Part shown: positions 1 through 5,838 of the stretch, piece after piece
How the letters are laid out: each line of letters begins with the position of its first letter
Numbering within the stretch: the first letter of the stretch is position 1
Assembly (NCBI GenBank): GCA_023301015.1
Contig: JALZVI010000328.1
Span: 1-5,838, forward strand
Direction: 5' to 3'
Source of the DNA: Rickettsiales bacterium
GTDB lineage: Bacteria; Pseudomonadota; Alphaproteobacteria; Rickettsiales; 21-14-0-20-44-7
DNA length: 5,838 bases
Made by a program: the position numbers and the translations under genes
Notes under the pieces: generated by a model
What the model saw: only the letters and a program-made list of their open reading frames with translations
The model's database searches: none
What the model was told of the DNA's origin: nothing

Positions 1-1318
1 CGAGATCGCCGCCAAAATCATGAAAGAAGAAGGCATCGAAATCCATGACCTCTTCTCCTTCGCCAAAAAACACGCCGCTGACATCCAGCGAAAAGCCGAT
101 CATTAGTAATGCTCCACCGCCGCGCATGGCGTGGGTTACTAGCTCATCTGCGCCGATTTGTTCAACGCCAGCGGTTTTGCGAGAAGCGCCGTGGCCGCCG
201 AGAATGGCTAGGCCGATGATGTAGATGATTTGGCCGATGCTGTAGAAGTGGAGCTGGATTAGTGGCAGTTTACCTTTGATTGTTTTGCCGCCAAGTTTGG
301 GCAATAGGACATAAATCAAGCCCATGAATGCGATGGTGACGGCAACTGTTGAGCCGTGATAATGGGCGGGGATGATAGTGGTTTCTATGCCGTCTATCAT
401 TAGCGTTTTCGCTGCCCAGCTTCCTAAGACGCCGCCGAGGATGAAGAGGGTTAGTGAGTAAAATAGTGCGACATAGCCGATGTTTTTGAACTGCGCTTTG
501 CTCCATAGATGGCGGGTGAGGCTGATGATGAATGGAATTGTGATGAGGCCGCCCCAGATCATTTGCTGGGTGAAGGCGTCGCTGAACTGGCCGCTATTGA
601 CTTCAAAAGATAGGAATATGAATGCGGTGCTGAGGAAAAGTAGGAGCACGAATGCGCGTTGTAGCTTTTCGCCGACATATAAGTTGCCGCCCAAATTGCG
701 CAGCAGGAAGTGCCATGCGAGGAGCATTGAGAATGTGTAGGTGAATTGGAGGAGGTGTCCGAATGACCAGAATAGGGTGTTATACATCGCTTCGGTTGAG
801 TCTGCGCCGAGCAATGGGAAGGTGGTGACGGCGATGGAAATGAATGCGAGGGCGGTGATTTCTTCGATGCTGCGGATGAATAGGTTGGAGCTGCGGCTGG
901 CTACTAGCACTAGTTCGGAGATGAAAGCGAAGAGGTAGAGCGCGATGCCGAATTTGAAATAGCTGTTGTCGTAGATTGGGATGTAGTTGTTGAAATAGCC
1001 TTCGCCGCCGCCGATGAATGGCGATGCGCAGATGATTGCTGTGGCGATTGCGGCGATGTTGAAGCTGCTGCTTTTGGGTGGGTTGAGATAGGTTAGGTAG
1101 GCCAATAGTGAGCTGGAAAGCCAGACTAAGACGCTTAAATTCACGTGCAAAATGATTGAAATGCGGAATGATTTTAGGGCAGGGAGTGAGTCGAGCAGGT
1201 CGGTTGTGCGTCCCAAAATCAACAATATGGAGAAAATGCCAGAAAGCGCGAGTGCGGTAACGGCAAGGATTGTCCATTTTTTTGCAGGAATATGACTCTT
1301 AGGCGCGGTTTTGCTCAT
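1..1318 (-). CDS. Heme-copper oxidase / NO reductase superfamily subunit I-like membrane protein (partial)
   Basis: A polytopic inner-membrane protein with about 12 hydrophobic helices (roughly residues 15-36, 53-78, 88-102, 122-140, 154-171, 182-207, 222-240, 254-268, 281-300, 318-340, 354-375 and 394-412). It resembles the C-type (cbb3, CcoN) and NOR branch. H58 in helix II and H321 in the HYH motif (319-321) of helix X match the low-spin heme ligands, H319 the high-spin heme ligand, and H188 in the GHLLQF motif the helix VI CuB ligand. The adjacent His pair of helix VII is absent: the aligned place is about F238-E239. The start is the only plausible ATG before M179; an in-frame TAA lies at 1331-1333, and no clear Shine-Dalgarno is present. 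No subunit II or cytochrome c subunit is visible. The frame stays open to the left edge, but residues after about 408 are antisense to the hydrolase fragment, so the genuine protein probably ends or breaks near position 100. The superfamily is fairly sure; oxidase activity is doubtful. Confidence 0.75.
   Translation of the reverse strand, partial: MSKTAPKSHIPAKKWTILAVTALALSGIFSILLILGRTTDLLDSLPALKSFRISIILHVNLSVLVWLSSSLLAYLTYLNPPKSSSFNIAAIATAIICASPFIGGGEGYFNNYIPIYDNSYFKFGIALYLFAFISELVLVASRSSNLFIRSIEEITALAFISIAVTTFPLLGADSTEAMYNTLFWSFGHLLQFTYTFSMLLAWHFLLRNLGGNLYVGEKLQRAFVLLLFLSTAFIFLSFEVNSGQFSDAFTQQMIWGGLITIPFIISLTRHLWSKAQFKNIGYVALFYSLTLFILGGVLGSWAAKTLMIDGIETTIIPAHYHGSTVAVTIAFMGLIYVLLPKLGGKTIKGKLPLIQLHFYSIGQIIYIIGLAILGGHGASRKTAGVEQIGADELVTHAMRGGGALLMIGFSLDVSGVFFGEGEEVMDFDAFFFHDFGGDL
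2..106 (+). pseudogene. C-terminal fragment of an SGNH/GDSL-family hydrolase, apparently cut short
   Basis: The frame is open from the left edge and ends at TAG (104-106), giving 34 visible residues. They follow the pattern that precedes the last catalytic block of secreted or cytoplasmic SGNH/GDSL esterases: an Ile-Met near the start, then a GIEIHDLF stretch, then a DIQ segment about 20 residues on, then Asp-His. In family members this leads into an Asp/Val-His-Phe-Thr block with the catalytic histidine, followed by roughly 15-30 more residues; here the frame stops at once. Third codon positions are rich in C, as in a real coding strand, whereas the antisense reading has low-complexity Phe/Asp/Gly content typical of a shadow frame. 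I infer the true 3' end is lost, by rearrangement or by an assembly join. The family call rests on pattern memory over a short stretch; the substrate cannot be told. Confidence 0.5.
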
Positions 1319-1383
1319 TTTTGGTAACAATTAGTTATATTATGTAATTTGAGTTGTAGCGGGGTTTTTTGTAGGATGCAACT
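1319..1383. promoter_or_regulatory. Divergent promoter region between the oxidase-like gene and lpxC
   Basis: This is the only space for the 5' signals of two divergent genes. An AT-rich core at about 1327-1350 holds overlapping -10-like hexamers: TTATAT at 1335-1340 on the plus strand, and TATAAC on the minus strand (complement of 1334-1339). A TTGCTC at 1311-1316, 18 bp upstream of TTATAT, could act as a plus-strand -35 but overlaps the neighbour's start codon. No convincing -35 is seen for the minus strand. Promoter presence is inferred from gene orientation; the exact hexamers are weak guesses. Confidence 0.35.
1372..1376 (+). promoter_or_regulatory. Ribosome binding site of lpxC
   Basis: TAGGA ends 7 nt before the ATG at 1384. 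The next in-frame ATG (1405) has only AT-rich sequence without a purine-rich site in front of it, so this site decides the start. Confidence 0.65.
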
Positions 1384-2301
1384 ATGACAAATGTTGATTT
1401 TAATATGCAAAAGACAATCGCCAAAAAGGTTTCTACGCAAGGTATAGGTTTGCATTCGGGGAAGATGGTGAATCTTTCACTGTTGCCCGCGGCCGAGAAT
1501 TTTGGAGTGGTTTTTAAGCGCACGGATGTGAAAGATTCTGAGAGCATAGTTGCCGCGGACTTCAAAGCTGTTTCAACCACAATGCTCGGCACTACGCTGG
1601 AGAATGAGTTTGGGGTTGAGATTGCGACTGTTGAGCATTTGCTTGCAGGGCTGTGGGGTATGAAAATTGACAATGTGCTGGTGGAAATTGACGCTCCAGA
1701 AATTCCGATTATGGATGGTAGTTCAGCGCAATTTGTGGATATGGTGCGCAAGGCTGGTGTGAAAGAGCAGGCTGCTCCGCGGAAAATTATTCGGATTTTG
1801 GATGAAATTCGGGTGGGAGATAAGCAGAAATATGCGAAGATTTTTCCTGCCGATGCCTTTTCAGTGAAATTTGAAATTGATTTTGACGATAAGGCGATTT
1901 CGCGCCAGAAAAATGAGTTCGTGTTTGGCGATAATACGTTTTTGGATGAGATTTCTGAAGCGCGTACATTTTGCATGAAGAGGGATGTGGATATGATGCA
2001 TGCGGCTGGTTTAGCGCGTGGTGGTTCGCTGGAAAATGCGATTGTGGTTGATGATGGCAAGGTGCTGAACCCTGAAGGCTTGCGCTTTGATGATGAGTTT
2101 GTGCGCCATAAGATTTTGGATTCTATTGGTGATCTGTTCTTGGCGAAGCATCGCATTCAAGGCGCGTATATTGGCTATAAATCTGGGCATAAGATGAATA
2201 ACGAGGCACTACATACGTTGATTGATAACCCGCAAGCTTGGGAGTTGGTGGATGATATTGCAAGTTTTGCTCCGCGCGTTGAAACGCCGATGACGGCTTG
2301 A
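1384..2301 (+). CDS. lpxC: UDP-3-O-acyl-N-acetylglucosamine deacetylase (LpxC)
   Basis: Cytoplasmic zinc amidase that removes the acetyl group from UDP-3-O-acyl-GlcNAc, the committed step of lipid A synthesis. The product has 305 residues, the same length as the E. coli enzyme, and aligns end to end. Visible landmarks are the N-terminal GIGLHSG (20-26), TVEHLLAG (82-89) with E84 and zinc ligand H85, the APEIPIMDGSS loop (104-114), the ARTF segment with T195, LRFDDEFVRHKILDSIGD (233-250) with zinc ligands H242 and D246 plus D250, and YKSGH with the catalytic H269. No key residue is missing, so it should be active. The start at 1384 is supported by TAGGA 7 nt upstream. It stands alone: divergent from the oxidase-like gene, convergent with pccA, with no ftsZ or other division gene adjacent inside the window. 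Codons end mostly in T or G, unlike the C-ending codons of the gene to its left. Confidence 0.97.
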   Translation: MTNVDFNMQKTIAKKVSTQGIGLHSGKMVNLSLLPAAENFGVVFKRTDVKDSESIVAADFKAVSTTMLGTTLENEFGVEIATVEHLLAGLWGMKIDNVLVEIDAPEIPIMDGSSAQFVDMVRKAGVKEQAAPRKIIRILDEIRVGDKQKYAKIFPADAFSVKFEIDFDDKAISRQKNEFVFGDNTFLDEISEARTFCMKRDVDMMHAAGLARGGSLENAIVVDDGKVLNPEGLRFDDEFVRHKILDSIGDLFLAKHRIQGAYIGYKSGHKMNNEALHTLIDNPQAWELVDDIASFAPRVETPMTA

Positions 2302-2365
2302 ATTTCGGTAGATTAAAACTCATAGCGAATGCGGCTCAAGCCTAAGATTCAGCCCTTGGCTCTGG

Positions 2366-2388
2366 ATTCTCGGGTCAAGCCCGAGAAT
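2366..2388. repeat. Perfect 9-bp palindrome, probable dispersed alphaproteobacterial repeat
   Basis: ATTCTCGGG (2366-2374) and CCCGAGAAT (2380-2388) are perfectly complementary around the loop TCAAG. The element is bordered by CTGG on the left (2362-2365 reads CTGG) and GACTGG on the right. Many alphaproteobacterial genomes carry scattered intergenic elements of this form, with a GGGTCAAGCCC core inside ATTC/GAAT arms and CTGG borders. It could act as a bidirectional transcript-end hairpin, but no T-run follows on either strand. Confidence 0.65.
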
Positions 2389-2394
2389 GACTGG

Positions 2395-2517
2395 ATTTGA
2401 ACCACAGCCCTGAGCATTCTCAGTCTGCCAGCACGAAGTGTGCAGCGGGGAGGGAATTGAAACCACGGCCTTGAGCGCGTTTCAGTCTGCCAGCGCCTTT
2501 GGCGCGCCAGCTGGGAA
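2395..2517. repeat. Two imperfect tandem repeats of about 62 bp with hairpins
   Basis: Copy 1 (about 2395-2455) and copy 2 (about 2456-2517) share, in the same order, TTGA(A)ACCAC, GCCxTGAGC, an identical 12-mer CAGTCTGCCAGC (2421-2432 and 2483-2494, 62 bp apart), and a G-rich GGGAA end. After the shared 12-mer each copy has a different hairpin: GCAC/GTGC around GAAGT (2431-2443) in copy 1, and GCGCC/GGCGC around TTT (2493-2505) in copy 2. Copy 2 also has GTTTC (2479-2483) complementary to GAAAC (2515-2519), enclosing CCAGC/GCTGG arms, so it forms a larger imperfect inverted repeat. I do not recognise the family. Confidence 0.65.
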
Positions 2518-2531
2518 ACAGTCAAAAACTC

Positions 2532-4523
2532 CTAATCAACGAAGTTCATGATCTCTTGGCCAGATGTTACAGATTCGCCGTCTTCAACTTTGATTTCGGC
2601 AATTTCTGTGTCGTGGTTGGCTTTAATCAAGTTTTCCATTTTCATGGCTTCAACAACAACCAAGTCATCTCCTGCTTTCACCTTGTCGCCTTCTTGAACG
2701 CATAGGCGGACGATTTTTCCAGCCATTGGGGCAATTAGGTTTGTGGTTATGTCGTCGTCAGATTTCTCTGGCATGAAGCGTGCAAGCTCGGCAACTCTTG
2801 GGCTGCGAACCACCACGTTTGAGCGCATGCCGCTATGAGTGAGGCGGTAGCCGTCGTCGAGGTAGCGTACGCGGAAGGTGATTGGCTCGTTATTGATTGT
2901 GCCTTGGAATAAGTTTCCGCCCAAATCATAGGTTGAATGGACTGTGTAGAGGCTGCCATTGCATTCAATTTCATAGCCACCATCTCTGTCTGAAACGAAC
3001 ACGGCATAGTCATTGCCTTCCAAATTTACAACCCAGCGTGGGCCAATTTGGCGACCTCGGCCAGATAATTGGCCAGAAATTAAGCTCGCGCGTTTTGCGT
3101 CATCAAGATAGATGAATGTTGAAACGGCGATGAATTTTTCTGTGATTTCTGATGTAAGTTTGCTAGCGTTGAAGCCTTCAGGGTATTCCTCGCCGATGAA
3201 GTTTGTTGAGATATCTCCGCTCAAATATTTTGGATGGCGGATGATTGACTCGAGGAATGAAATGTTGGCCATGATGCCCTCGATGAAATATTCCGAGAGG
3301 CCTTTTTGCATTTTCTTGATGGCCGCATCGCGGTCTTTCCCGTATGAGCATAATTTTGCGATCATCGGATCGTAGAACATTGAAACTTCGCCGCCTTCAT
3401 ACACACCTGTGTCGAGGAGTAGGCCTTTGTCTTTGGCTGGCTCTTCATATCGGGTTAAGCGTCCAACGGAAGGGAGGAAGCCGTGGCTAGGGTCTTCGGC
3501 GTAAATTCTGGCTTCAATCGCATGGCCTTTTAGGACGACGTCTTTTTGGTCAAGCTCAAGCTTCTTGCCGTCAGCAATCTGGATCATCTGCTCAACAAGG
3601 TCAATTCCCGTCACTAGCTCTGTCACGCGATGCTCAACTTGGAGGCGGGTGTTCATCTCTAGGAAATAGAAGTTTTGCTTGCTGTCGACAATAAATTCTA
3701 CAGTCCCAGCCGATTGGTATTTCACAGTTTTGGCCAGCGCTTTTGACTGGTCATACATTTTCTGGCGAGTTTTCTCAGTAATGAAAATACTCGGGGCTTC
3801 TTCAATAATTTTCTGATGGCGGCGCTGGATTGAACATTCTCGCTCACCAACTGCTACCACTTTGCCGTGCGTGTCGGCCAAAACTTGAATTTCAATATGA
3901 CGTGGGTTTTCGATGAATTTTTCGATGAACACTCGGTCGTCACCAAAGCTCGAAGCAGCTTCTGACATGGATGATGTGAAGCCGCGCATCGCTTCTTTAT
4001 CATTACGTGCAATGCGCATCCCTTTACCACCGCCACCTGCAGAGGCTTTGATCATAACTGGATAGCCGATTTTGCGGGCAACTTTCACTGCTTCGCGCTC
4101 GTCTTTTATAACGTCCAGATTTCCAGGAACTGCATTTACGCCAGCTTTTTTGGCTAGCTTTTTGGATTCAATTTTGTCGCCCATCGCCTTCATGTTCTCA
4201 GCTGTTGGGCCGATGAACACAGCGCCAGCGCGCTTTACAGCGCGTGAGAATTTTGGGTTTTCTGATAGGAAGCCATAGCCAGGATGAACAGCATCAGCGC
4301 CAGACTTTGTGATGATATCAATGATTTTCTTGATATTTAAATAGCTCTCACTCGCCGGAGATTTGCCAAGATAATAGGCCTCATCCGCCTCGCGCACATG
4401 CATTGCGTTTGCGTCCGCTTCGGAATAAACCGCAACGGTTTTGATCTTCATCTTTTTGCAAGTTTGCATAATGCGAACAGCAATTTCACCACGGTTTGCT
4501 ATCAATACTTTTTTAATCGCCAT
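2532..4523 (-). CDS. pccA: Propionyl-CoA carboxylase alpha subunit (biotin carboxylase plus biotin carrier)
   Basis: ATP-dependent biotin carboxylase and biotin carrier of an acyl-CoA carboxylase; it loads CO2 from bicarbonate on biotin for transfer by PccB. The product has 663 residues, normal for bacterial PccA. Order of parts: biotin carboxylase N-domain (about 1-115, with NRGEIAVRI), ATP-grasp (about 116-315) with the glycine-rich KASAGGGGKGM loop (159-169) and the ERECSIQRRHQK segment (227-238), catalytic E276, E289, N291 and R293, C-domain with EARIYAEDP (337-345) and R339, then a BT linker domain (about 460-585) that docks on the beta subunit, and a biotinyl domain (about 595-663) with EAMKME and biotin-accepting K628. 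The start ATG has AAGGA 9 nt upstream. It lies 36 bp downstream of pccB on the same strand, implying an operon. Residue 299, usually Pro in VEHPVTE, is Arg. Propionyl rather than another acyl-CoA is inferred from architecture and partner. Confidence 0.93.
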   Translation of the reverse strand: MAIKKVLIANRGEIAVRIMQTCKKMKIKTVAVYSEADANAMHVREADEAYYLGKSPASESYLNIKKIIDIITKSGADAVHPGYGFLSENPKFSRAVKRAGAVFIGPTAENMKAMGDKIESKKLAKKAGVNAVPGNLDVIKDEREAVKVARKIGYPVMIKASAGGGGKGMRIARNDKEAMRGFTSSMSEAASSFGDDRVFIEKFIENPRHIEIQVLADTHGKVVAVGERECSIQRRHQKIIEEAPSIFITEKTRQKMYDQSKALAKTVKYQSAGTVEFIVDSKQNFYFLEMNTRLQVEHRVTELVTGIDLVEQMIQIADGKKLELDQKDVVLKGHAIEARIYAEDPSHGFLPSVGRLTRYEEPAKDKGLLLDTGVYEGGEVSMFYDPMIAKLCSYGKDRDAAIKKMQKGLSEYFIEGIMANISFLESIIRHPKYLSGDISTNFIGEEYPEGFNASKLTSEITEKFIAVSTFIYLDDAKRASLISGQLSGRGRQIGPRWVVNLEGNDYAVFVSDRDGGYEIECNGSLYTVHSTYDLGGNLFQGTINNEPITFRVRYLDDGYRLTHSGMRSNVVVRSPRVAELARFMPEKSDDDITTNLIAPMAGKIVRLCVQEGDKVKAGDDLVVVEAMKMENLIKANHDTEIAEIKVEDGESVTSGQEIMNFVD

Positions 4524-4532
4524 ATTATTCAG

Positions 4533-4537
4533 TCCTT
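4533..4537 (-). promoter_or_regulatory. Ribosome binding site of pccA
   Basis: AAGGA on the minus strand (TCCTT on plus) lies 9 nt before the ATG at 4523, inside the 36-bp gap after the pccB stop codon. It supports independent translation initiation of pccA on a shared pccB-pccA transcript. Confidence 0.7.
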
Positions 4538-4559
4538 AGTAATTAGTAGTTTTCGCTAT

Positions 4560-5838
4560 TTATAGCGGCATGTTGTCGTGCTTCTTCTTCACTGTTTCTT
4601 CTTTTTTGTCAGCCAAAACGCCTAGTGCGCGGCAAATTCTGGCGCGGGTGTTTTGTGGACGGATCACGTCATCCAAATATCCGCGGCTTGCGGCCACAAA
4701 TGGGTTGGCGATTTCGTCCTTATATTCTTGTTCACGCGCGGCGATGTCTTTGTCGCCACGGAAGATGATTTCTACAGCGCCTTTTGCGCCCATCACTGCA
4801 ATTTCAGCGTTTGGCCATGCATAGTTGATGTCGCCAGCCAAATGCTTGGAACTCATCACGATATATGCGCCACCATAGGCTTTGCGGGTGATGACTGTGA
4901 TTTTTGGAACTGTTGCTTCAGCATATGCCGCGATCAATTTCGCGCCATGTTTGATGATGCCGTTATGCTCTTGGTCAACGCCAGGGAGGAACCCAGGGAC
5001 GTCAACGAGTGTTACGAGAGGAATGCCGAATGCGTCGCAGAAGCGCACGAAACGGGCGGCTTTGCGGCTGGCGTCAATGTCTAGGCAACCTGCCATAATC
5101 ATTGGTTGGTTGGCAACAAAGCCAACTGTGCGGCCTTCCATGCGGCCGAAACCGATTAGGATGTTTTGCGCAAATTCTGGTTGGATTTCACAGAAATCAT
5201 ACTCATCACAAATGCGTAAAATCAGCTCTTTCATGTCATATGGTTTGTTCGGATCATCTGGCACAAGGTTGTTGAGCGATGTCTCGATACGATCGACAGG
5301 ATCATTCGTTGGGCGAACAGGAACGCCTTTTTCCCAGTTTAGTGGGAGGAAGTTGAACAAGCGGCGAGTTTGACGCAACGCGATAATCTCGTTGTCGAAA
5401 GCCATGTCGGCCACGCCAGATTTTTTCGTGTGAGTTGAAGCGCCACCAAGCTCTTCTTGGGTCACTTCTTCATGCGTCACAGTTTTCACCACGTCAGGGC
5501 CTGTTACGAACATATATGAGCCTTGTGACATGATGGTGAAATCAGTCAGGGCAGGGGAATATACCGCGCCACCTGCGCAAGGCCCTAGGATGAGTGAGAT
5601 TTGTGGGATTGCGCCAGAGGCTTTAACGTTGCGCATGAAGATGTCGCCATAGCCAGCTAGAGAGTCAACGCCTTCTTGAATTCTTGCACCGCCAGAATCG
5701 TTGATGCCGATAACTGGAGCGCCTGAGCGCATTGCGAAATCCATAACTTTGCAGATTTTCTTCGCGTTAGTTTCTGAAAGAGATCCGCCGAAAACTGTGA
5801 AATCTTGGCTGTATATATAGACTAAGCGACCATTGATT
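4560..5838 (-). CDS. pccB: Propionyl-CoA carboxylase beta subunit (carboxyltransferase), N-terminus outside window
   Basis: Crotonase-fold carboxyltransferase that moves the carboxyl group from biotin on PccA to the alpha carbon of an acyl-CoA, as an (alpha-beta)6-type partner. The frame is open through the right edge, so 425 C-terminal residues are present; bacterial PccB proteins have about 510, so roughly 85-90 are missing. The Met at 5744 is internal: clear family sequence ([19 protein letters not shown]) precedes it. Counting from the first visible residue, landmarks are [11 protein letters not shown] (46-56), the N-terminal oxyanion-hole loop GPCAGGAVY (85-93), DVPGFLPG (279-286), the second oxyanion-hole loop RKAYGGAY (318-325), and [19 protein letters not shown] (338-356). 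The residue after AYGGAY is Ile (326), whereas propionyl-specific enzymes known to me have Asp there. The C-terminus NMPL is typical of the family. It is first in the operon before pccA; any promoter lies outside the window. Confidence 0.93.
   Translation of the reverse strand, partial: INGRLVYIYSQDFTVFGGSLSETNAKKICKVMDFAMRSGAPVIGINDSGGARIQEGVDSLAGYGDIFMRNVKASGAIPQISLILGPCAGGAVYSPALTDFTIMSQGSYMFVTGPDVVKTVTHEEVTQEELGGASTHTKKSGVADMAFDNEIIALRQTRRLFNFLPLNWEKGVPVRPTNDPVDRIETSLNNLVPDDPNKPYDMKELILRICDEYDFCEIQPEFAQNILIGFGRMEGRTVGFVANQPMIMAGCLDIDASRKAARFVRFCDAFGIPLVTLVDVPGFLPGVDQEHNGIIKHGAKLIAAYAEATVPKITVITRKAYGGAYIVMSSKHLAGDINYAWPNAEIAVMGAKGAVEIIFRGDKDIAAREQEYKDEIANPFVAASRGYLDDVIRPQNTRARICRALGVLADKKEETVKKKHDNMPL

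Larger units (their letters stand above)
2302..2531. other. Convergent intergenic region rich in hairpins and repeats
   Basis: This 230-bp gap separates the 3' ends of lpxC and pccA. No credible ORF or tRNA fold was found. It holds a perfect 9-bp palindrome (2366-2388), a tandem pair of imperfect repeats with a 61-62 bp period (about 2395-2517), a CTGAG/CTCAG hairpin (2410-2423) and a GCGCC/GGCGC hairpin (2493-2505). None is followed by a clear T-run on either strand, so a classic intrinsic terminator is not evident. The hairpins may still stop or stabilise the two converging transcripts. The small GGC-TCAA-GCC motif at 2333-2342 shares its core with the 9-bp palindrome. Confidence 0.7.

Noticed and set aside
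780..1277. Long minus-strand open frame (165 codons) inside the oxidase-like gene
   Set aside because: It is rich in Arg, His and Gln with no family pattern, and lies in another frame of a gene with clear membrane-helix and heme-ligand motifs. It is a shadow frame.
1335..2156. Minus-strand open frame of 273 codons opposite lpxC
   Set aside because: It is fully antisense to lpxC, which matches its family end to end. The Ser/Ile-rich translation shows no recognisable domain.
2390..2470. Possible tRNA remnant: minus strand contains GGTTCAAATCC, like a T-arm
   Set aside because: The bases flanking the TTCAAAT do not pair into a 5-bp T stem, and no anticodon arm or acceptor stem could be assembled. 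The motif is part of the tandem repeat.
2479..2519. Intrinsic terminator for pccA or lpxC
   Set aside because: Stable hairpins exist, but none is followed by a run of T on either strand, so I list them only as structured repeats.
4653..5373. Plus-strand open frames of 143 and 163 codons opposite pccB
   Set aside because: Both are antisense to strongly conserved carboxyltransferase sequence and have Cys/Ser/Arg-rich compositions without motifs.
5742..5744. ATG as the true start of pccB
   Set aside because: The frame continues upstream to the window edge with clear PccB family sequence, so this Met is internal.

Overview
The window looks like a chromosomal segment of a Gram-negative bacterium, most likely an alphaproteobacterium. 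It carries lpxC (lipid A synthesis, so an LPS outer membrane), a two-subunit biotin-dependent propionyl-CoA carboxylase of the PccA/PccB type, and a short palindromic repeat of a style scattered through many alphaproteobacterial genomes. Base composition is moderate, with no strong GC or AT extreme. The taxonomic call is inference from gene content.

Layout from left to right: (1) positions 1-106 hold the C-terminal end of a plus-strand SGNH/GDSL-type hydrolase, which stops just where the family's last catalytic block should be. (2) Up to position 1318, on the minus strand, lies a multi-helix membrane protein of the heme-copper oxidase / nitric oxide reductase subunit I superfamily. It keeps the heme histidines but lacks the two helix VII CuB histidines, and its frame runs antisense through the hydrolase fragment. 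The two genes meet tail to tail at about 95-106, and both appear to lose their 3' ends there. (3) A 65-bp AT-rich gap (1319-1383) separates this gene from divergent lpxC. (4) lpxC (1384-2301, plus) is full length with all expected catalytic residues. (5) A 230-bp convergent gap (2302-2531) is packed with hairpins: a perfect 9-bp palindrome, then two imperfect 62-bp tandem repeats. (6) pccA (2532-4523, minus) and pccB (4560 to beyond the right edge, minus) form an operon transcribed pccB then pccA.

Functionally, PccB and PccA together would carboxylate propionyl-CoA (or a related acyl-CoA) to methylmalonyl-CoA: PccA charges biotin with carboxylate and PccB passes it to the acyl-CoA. LpxC commits UDP-acyl-GlcNAc to lipid A. 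The oxidase-like protein is a membrane heme protein of uncertain activity. No complete mobile element, CRISPR array or RNA gene was seen. The items most worth a second look are the broken tail-to-tail junction at the left end, the altered active site of the oxidase-like protein, an Ile at the acyl-CoA selectivity position of PccB, and the structured repeat between lpxC and pccA.
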